A stretch of DNA of 64,000 bases from Atlantibacter sp032062175 (GTDB lineage Bacteria > Pseudomonadota > Gammaproteobacteria > Enterobacterales > Enterobacteriaceae). Where the stretch lies: assembly GCF_032062175.1 (NCBI RefSeq), contig NZ_DAMBQK010000009.1:1-64000 (forward strand), given 5' to 3'. Made by a program: the position numbers and the translations under genes. Within the stretch, counting starts at the first letter, position 1; every line of letters starts with the position of its first letter. Shown in pieces: positions 60,395-64,000 of the stretch. The notes below the pieces were generated by a model. The model saw nothing but the letters and a program-made list of their open reading frames with translations, did no database searches and had not been told where the DNA came from.

Positions 60395-60826
60395 TTAATT
60401 TTTCAGGGTGTAATCCAGGGTGATTTCCGCGTTCAGCACTTTAGAAACCGGACAGCCCGCTTTAGCTTTCTGGATAATCTCGTCGAATTCATTTTTATCG
60501 ACGCCTGGCACGGAAACTTCACTGGTCAGCGCTACTTTGGTGATTTCGAACCCTTCACCGGCTTTATCCAGCGATACGACAGCTTTGGTATCAATGGATT
60601 GCGCCTTATGCCCCGCCTCGCCCAACATTAACGAAAGCGCCATTGAGAAACAAGACGCATGGGCCGCGCCAATAAGTTCTTCAGGGTTGGTGCCTTTTGC
60701 GCCTTCGAAACGGGTGTTAAAGCCGTAAGGCTGTTGGCTTAGCACTCCGCTCTCGGTAGAAACGGTGCCTTTACCGCTTTTGATGTCGCCTTCCCAGTGT
60801 GCCTGACCGCTTTTTTGAATCGTCAT
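60395..60826 (-). CDS. osmC: OsmC, osmotically inducible organic hydroperoxide peroxidase
   Basis: 143 residues, the length of E. coli OsmC. The two redox cysteines are C59 in GAAHASCFSMAL and C125 in AKAGCPVSKVL. It reduces organic hydroperoxides using the vicinal thiol pair; in E. coli it is induced by osmotic stress and RpoS. In K-12 osmC lies at another locus, so its place next to fumD is a difference in gene order. A GGAGAGTAAT ribosome binding site precedes the ATG. Confidence 0.96.
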   Translation of the reverse strand: MTIQKSGQAHWEGDIKSGKGTVSTESGVLSQQPYGFNTRFEGAKGTNPEELIGAAHASCFSMALSLMLGEAGHKAQSIDTKAVVSLDKAGEGFEITKVALTSEVSVPGVDKNEFDEIIQKAKAGCPVSKVLNAEITLDYTLKN

Positions 60827-61000
60827 TATTACTCTCCTGTTTCGGGAACAAAGCTTAAGTATAGGAAAAAATAGTAAACCTGCCGGAGAGAGCGGGATGA
60901 CGGCGCGGCGATTAAATGCGGAACAGTTTACATGATATCGTCAGTTTTTCTTCCGTATTTCAGGCGCTAAAGTAACTGCGTCCGAGTGAGGAGAAACATA

Positions 61001-61144
61001 ATGATTGAACACTATCTGCAAAGCCTGAAACAGGCCTGGGCGAATGAACCCCGTCGCCAGACACCCTCGCCTTTTTATTTAACGCCCGAACAACGAATCC
61101 ACATTCTGCGAGAATTGCTGTGCCCGGTGTCAAAGGTCAAATAA
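61001..61144 (+). CDS. Unrecognised 47-residue protein
   Basis: A short frame with ATG at 61001, a strong GAGGAG ribosome binding site ten bases upstream and a hairpin 10 bases after the stop. The product begins MIEHYLQSLKQAWANE and contains LTPEQRIHILRELL. It looks like two short amphipathic helices joined by an Arg- and Pro-rich turn, and it has no signal peptide or membrane segment. I do not recognise the family. It stands alone between divergent osmC and the pykF promoter region. The combination of a good ribosome binding site, helical composition and a terminator supports a real small gene. Confidence 0.68.
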   Translation: MIEHYLQSLKQAWANEPRRQTPSPFYLTPEQRIHILRELLCPVSKVK

Positions 61145-61153
61145 TCCGCGACT

Positions 61154-61179
61154 AAGACGCATCTCGCGAGGTGCGTCTT
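61154..61179 (+). terminator. Hairpin after the 47-codon gene
   Basis: Stem AAGACGCA/TGCGTCTT with a ten-base loop that can itself pair (TCGCGA), followed by TAAAA. The position fits a terminator with a weak T tail. Confidence 0.6.
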
Positions 61180-61315
61180 TAAAACGTGCGTAAACCTCGT
61201 TATTTCGGCCTTCGCTCATGTTGATAATGGGCGATCGATCACACTCTGATTAACAAAATTTATTCAAACGCAACGCAGTGATAACAGCCACTTGTGAAAC
61301 TGCCTGAAAATTTTA

Positions 61316-61331
61316 TGAAACAGCGTTTTCA
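61316..61331. promoter_or_regulatory. Cra (FruR) binding site of pykF
   Basis: TGAAACAGCGTTTTCA is a quasi-palindrome with two TGAAA half sites and resembles the Cra consensus. pykF is a classic Cra-repressed gene in E. coli. The site lies about 280 bases before the start codon, so the transcript would have a long leader. Confidence 0.6.
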
Positions 61332-61596
61332 TTTTCCTTCCTGTTGCGTTTGCCTTATACTACCGCCGTTTCTAACTTGAATGGTTTCAGCATATTGGAC
61401 GGCCTTAAATCTTATAATGACTTTGCCTGCCTTTTCCCGGCTGAAACTTCAGCATACATTCCTCTGCACGCTTTTTTGATGTCACCTATTCTTATACGGT
61501 GCCACCAGCGCTTTAAGACACCTGTTTCCGCCCAGGGCACACAATGCCATGGGGTAAAAATCCCTTATCCTTCTCAACGTTAAGATTAAAACTGTC

Positions 61597-63009
61597 ATGA
61601 AAAAGACCAAAATTGTTTGCACCATCGGCCCGAAAACCGAATCTGAAGAGATGCTCTCCAAAATGCTCGACGCGGGCATGAACGTAATGCGTCTTAACTT
61701 CTCTCACGGTGACTACGACGAGCATGGCCAGCGCATCCAGAACCTGCGCAACGTGATGGCTAAAAGCGGTAAGAAAGCAGCCATCCTGCTGGATACCAAA
61801 GGACCGGAAATCCGCACCATCAAACTGGAAGGCGGCAACGACGTTTCTCTGAAAGCGGGCCAGACCTTCACCTTCACTACCGACAAAACCATCGTGGGTA
61901 ACAACGAAATCGTTGCGGTTACCTATGAAGGCTTCACCAGCGACCTGAGCGTCGGCAATACCGTGCTGGTAGACGATGGTCTGATCGGCATGGAAGTGAC
62001 CGCCATTGAAGGCAACAAGGTTATCTGTAAAGTGCTGAACAACGGCGACCTGGGCGAAAACAAAGGCGTTAACCTGCCTGGCGTTTCCATCGCCCTGCCA
62101 GCGCTGGCGGAGAAAGATAAAAAAGACCTGATCTTCGGTTGCGAGCAAGGCGTTGATTTCGTTGCGGCGTCCTTTATCCGTAAGCGTTCCGACGTAGAAG
62201 AAATTCGTGCGCACCTGAAAGCTAACGGCGGCGAATCTATCCAGATCATCTCCAAAATCGAAAACCAGGAAGGCCTGAACAACTTCGACGAAATCCTCGA
62301 AGCCTCTGACGGTATCATGGTTGCCCGTGGCGACCTGGGCGTTGAAATCCCGGTTGAAGAAGTGATCTTCGCTCAGAAGATGATGATCGAAAAATGCGTG
62401 CGCGCCCGTAAAGTGGTGATCACCGCGACCCAGATGCTGGATTCCATGATTAAGAACCCGCGTCCGACCCGCGCAGAAGCCGGTGACGTAGCGAACGCTA
62501 TCATCGACGGCACCGACGCCGTGATGCTGTCCGGTGAATCCGCAAAAGGGAAATACCCGCTGGAAGCCGTCACCATCATGGCAACCATCTGCGAGCGTAC
62601 CGACCGCGTGATGCAAAGCCGTCTGGAAAACCACAACGGCAACCGCAAACTGCGCATCACTGAAGCCGTATGCCGTGGTGCGGTTGAAACCGCTGAGAAC
62701 CTGGAAGCCAACCTGATTGTGGTTGCTACCCAGGGCGGTAAATCCGCTAAAGCGGTGCGTAAATACTTCCCGAACGCCACTATCCTGGCGCTGACCACTA
62801 ACGAAGTGACTGCGCGCCAACTGGTGCTGAGCAAAGGCGTGGTACCGCAGCTGGTGAAAGAGATCGCCTCTACCGATGACTTCTACCGTCTGGGTAAAGA
62901 AGCGGCGCTGGAAAGCGGCCTCGCAAATAAAGGCGACGTGGTGATAATGGTATCCGGCGCGCTGGTTCCGAGCGGCACAACCAATACGGCTTCCGTTCAC
63001 GTTCTTTAA
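61597..63009 (+). CDS. pykF: Pyruvate kinase I (fructose 1,6-bisphosphate-activated)
   Basis: 470 residues, the E. coli PykF length. The catalytic TIM barrel contains the KIENQEGLNNFDEIL active-site lysine region and MVARGDLGVEIP. The B domain and C-terminal allosteric domain are complete. It converts phosphoenolpyruvate and ADP to pyruvate and ATP, the last step of glycolysis. Codon use is strongly biased towards abundant tRNAs, as expected for a highly expressed gene; the bias also creates a long antisense open frame. A strong terminator follows. Confidence 0.98.
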   Translation: MKKTKIVCTIGPKTESEEMLSKMLDAGMNVMRLNFSHGDYDEHGQRIQNLRNVMAKSGKKAAILLDTKGPEIRTIKLEGGNDVSLKAGQTFTFTTDKTIVGNNEIVAVTYEGFTSDLSVGNTVLVDDGLIGMEVTAIEGNKVICKVLNNGDLGENKGVNLPGVSIALPALAEKDKKDLIFGCEQGVDFVAASFIRKRSDVEEIRAHLKANGGESIQIISKIENQEGLNNFDEILEASDGIMVARGDLGVEIPVEEVIFAQKMMIEKCVRARKVVITATQMLDSMIKNPRPTRAEAGDVANAIIDGTDAVMLSGESAKGKYPLEAVTIMATICERTDRVMQSRLENHNGNRKLRITEAVCRGAVETAENLEANLIVVATQGGKSAKAVRKYFPNATILALTTNEVTARQLVLSKGVVPQLVKEIASTDDFYRLGKEAALESGLANKGDVVIMVSGALVPSGTTNTASVHVL

Positions 63010-63033
63010 TTAAGAAACGTTAATTAATTCGCT

Positions 63034-63060
63034 AAAAAAGCACCCTCGGGTGCTTTTTTT
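63034..63060 (+). terminator. Rho-independent terminator of pykF
   Basis: Stem GCACCC/GGGTGC with flanking A6 and T8, 31 bases after the stop. Between the stop and the hairpin are two TTAATTAA palindromes (63006-63013 and 63020-63027). Confidence 0.92.
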
Positions 63061-63243
63061 ATTTCTGCCGTTAGCCAAAGCAAATAAAAAATCAAATCGA
63101 AATTTGCTATTTAACAGAGGAAAAATCTAAGATGAATCCGATGAAAAAAGACTGTTTTAACACACTTTTTTTAACCAAATGGCTAAATTCGATGGTTCTT
63201 TGAGCGAACGATCAAAATTAAGTGGATTCTCATCAAAAAAATA

Positions 63244-63272
63244 TTCTCAACATAAAAAACTTTGTGTAATAC
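63244..63272 (+). promoter_or_regulatory. lpp promoter
   Basis: -35 TTCTCA (63244-63249), 17 bases, -10 TAATAC (63267-63272), and a start site near 63280 (GCTACATGGAG). The block from about 63236 to the lpp start is almost identical to the strong E. coli lpp promoter and 5' leader. A long AT-rich stretch upstream (63075-63240) can act as an UP-type element. No gene lies between 63061 and 63317. Confidence 0.9.
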
Positions 63273-63317
63273 TTGTAACGCTACATGGAGATTAACTCAA
63301 TCTAGAGGGTATTAATA

Positions 63318-63554
63318 ATGAATCGTACTAAACTGGTACTGGGCGCGGTAATCCTGGGTTCTACTCTGCTGGCTGGTTGCTCCAGCAACGCTAAAATCGA
63401 TCAGCTGTCTTCTGACGTTCAGACTCTGAACGCTAAAGTTGACCAGCTGAGCAACGACGTGAACGCAATGCGTTCCGACGTTCAGGCTGCTAAAGACGAC
63501 GCAGCTCGCGCTAACCAGCGTCTGGACAACCAGGCTACTAAATACCGTAAGTAA
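63318..63554 (+). CDS. lpp: Lpp, major outer-membrane (Braun) lipoprotein
   Basis: 78 residues. The signal peptide ends with lipobox LLAG and lipidated C21. The mature 58-residue chain is a trimeric coiled coil with heptad repeats, ending in TKYRK, whose terminal lysine is linked to peptidoglycan. It is near identical to E. coli Lpp and tethers the outer membrane to murein. A GAGGG ribosome binding site is present. The neighbouring ldtE encodes an L,D-transpeptidase-family enzyme. Confidence 0.99.
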   Translation: MNRTKLVLGAVILGSTLLAGCSSNAKIDQLSSDVQTLNAKVDQLSNDVNAMRSDVQAAKDDAARANQRLDNQATKYRK

Positions 63555-63570
63555 TAGTACCTGTGTTAAG

Positions 63571-63600
63571 AATGGCGCACATTGTGCGCCATTTTTTTTG
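63571..63600 (+). terminator. Rho-independent terminator of lpp
   Basis: A ten-base-pair stem AATGGCGCAC/GTGCGCCATT with an ATT loop and a run of eight T, 16 bases after the lpp stop. It also separates the convergent ldtE. Confidence 0.93.
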
Positions 63601-63618
63601 CCCTTCGTTCAACCCCGC

Positions 63619-64000
63619 TTACTGCATCACCACGCCGTTTTGCCCGCTCACCAAGGAAATGTCCTGCTGAGGCTTCGCCGCGCCCTGTGGCTGTGCTTTG
63701 ACGCTCTGAATTGGCGCTACCGGCGTCAGGCCTGAAGGCTGGCTCTGCATTCCGCTAACATCCACCGGATAACCCGCCCGCCGGGTGATGGCGTTATCTA
63801 CCGCCATACTGTCGGTACGCCCATCGTCGATGAACTGCCCAAAGGCGGCGTTGATAGCAATAGGCAGCGTTTGCGGATTATCCCAGTCGTTTTTCGACAG
63901 CGGCTGGTGCACTTCGACATAGCGCTTGCCGTCCGGCTCGACACTGTATTTTACGGGCTCATCAATAATCTGCACCCGTGTACCCCACGCCGCCTGGCTG
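63619..64000 (-). CDS. ldtE: LdtE (YnhG), L,D-transpeptidase, C-terminal part only
   Basis: The window holds the last 126 residues; the 5' end lies beyond 64000. The visible part begins in SQAAWGTRVQIIDEPVKYS, which corresponds to the end of the YkuD catalytic domain, and continues into the Pro-, Gln- and Gly-rich C-terminal extension typical of YnhG (334 residues in E. coli). The catalytic cysteine motif lies outside the window, so activity cannot be judged. LdtE forms 3-3 cross-links in peptidoglycan. Gene order pykF-lpp-ldtE is as in E. coli. Confidence 0.93.
   Translation of the reverse strand, partial: SQAAWGTRVQIIDEPVKYSVEPDGKRYVEVHQPLSKNDWDNPQTLPIAINAAFGQFIDDGRTDSMAVDNAITRRAGYPVDVSGMQSQPSGLTPVAPIQSVKAQPQGAAKPQQDISLVSGQNGVVMQ

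Larger units (their letters stand above)
61145..61596. other. Regulatory region upstream of pykF
   Basis: 452 bases with no gene. It holds the terminator of the 47-codon gene, a Cra-like site at 61316-61331, and a TATAAT hexamer at 61413-61418 without a well-spaced -35. An 80-codon open frame from 61344 has no ribosome binding site and is not supported. Confidence 0.65.

Noticed and set aside
61344..61583. A frame of about 80 codons in the pykF leader
   Set aside because: It has no Shine-Dalgarno sequence, lies in the expected regulatory region, and ends just before the pykF ribosome binding site.
61513..63000. A 495-codon open frame antisense to pykF
   Set aside because: It mirrors the pykF gene exactly, has no ribosome binding site, and arises because the strongly biased codons of a highly expressed gene avoid the triplets that would read as stops on the other strand.

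Overview
The window is chromosomal DNA of a member of the Enterobacteriaceae. Most of it follows the Escherichia coli K-12 gene order around ydgJ-rsx-nth-dtpA-tyrS-slyB-slyA-nemRA-sodB-purR-cfa-mdtK and pykF-lpp-ldtE, and most proteins are close to K-12 lengths and sequences. Differences from K-12 (an added diguanylate cyclase, no lhr, no blr, and a type II secretion plus chitinase locus) suggest an Enterobacter, Kosakonia, Lelliottia or Leclercia-like genus. The genus cannot be fixed by eye.

Layout. 1-8840: ydgJ, cnu, ydgK, the six-gene rsxABCDGE electron-transport operon and nth. 9416-16448: peptide transporter dtpA, gstA, then the leftward run pdxY-tyrS-(ERIC)-pdxH-mliC-anmK. 16584-19372: PhoP-type slyB promoter and slyB, an inserted membrane GGDEF diguanylate cyclase, and slyA with a consensus SlyA operator. 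19527-24442: the ydhIJK efflux operon, sodC, ydhF and ydhL. 24567-29848: the NemR operator and nemR-nemA-gloA electrophile-defence cluster, rnt, grxD, mepH and sodB. 29885-38615: ydhP, the tiny ynhF, purR with two PurR boxes, punR/punC, cfa, ribC and mdtK. 38791-38867: one tRNA-Val(GAC).

Accessory block, about 38868-60000. The leftward genes gspA-gspB-orphan C39-like gene diverge from the rightward operon gspD-E-F-G-H-I-J-K-L-M-O. Two large secreted multidomain GH18 chitinases and a small lytic transglycosylase follow. Last comes an inverted short gene that I read as gspC, with the transmembrane segment and HR domain but no PDZ domain. Together these form a nearly self-contained chitin-degradation module: secretion machine, probable substrates and a cell-wall remodelling enzyme. 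Its oddities are a GspA whose Walker A and B motifs are both degenerate, a displaced PDZ-less GspC, no visible pilotin, and an orphan domain resembling the N-terminus of a type I secretion ABC transporter, ending just short of the tRNA.

60095-64000: fumD, osmC, an unrecognised 47-residue ORF with a good ribosome binding site and terminator, pykF with a Cra-like site, lpp, and the C-terminal part of ldtE running off the window.
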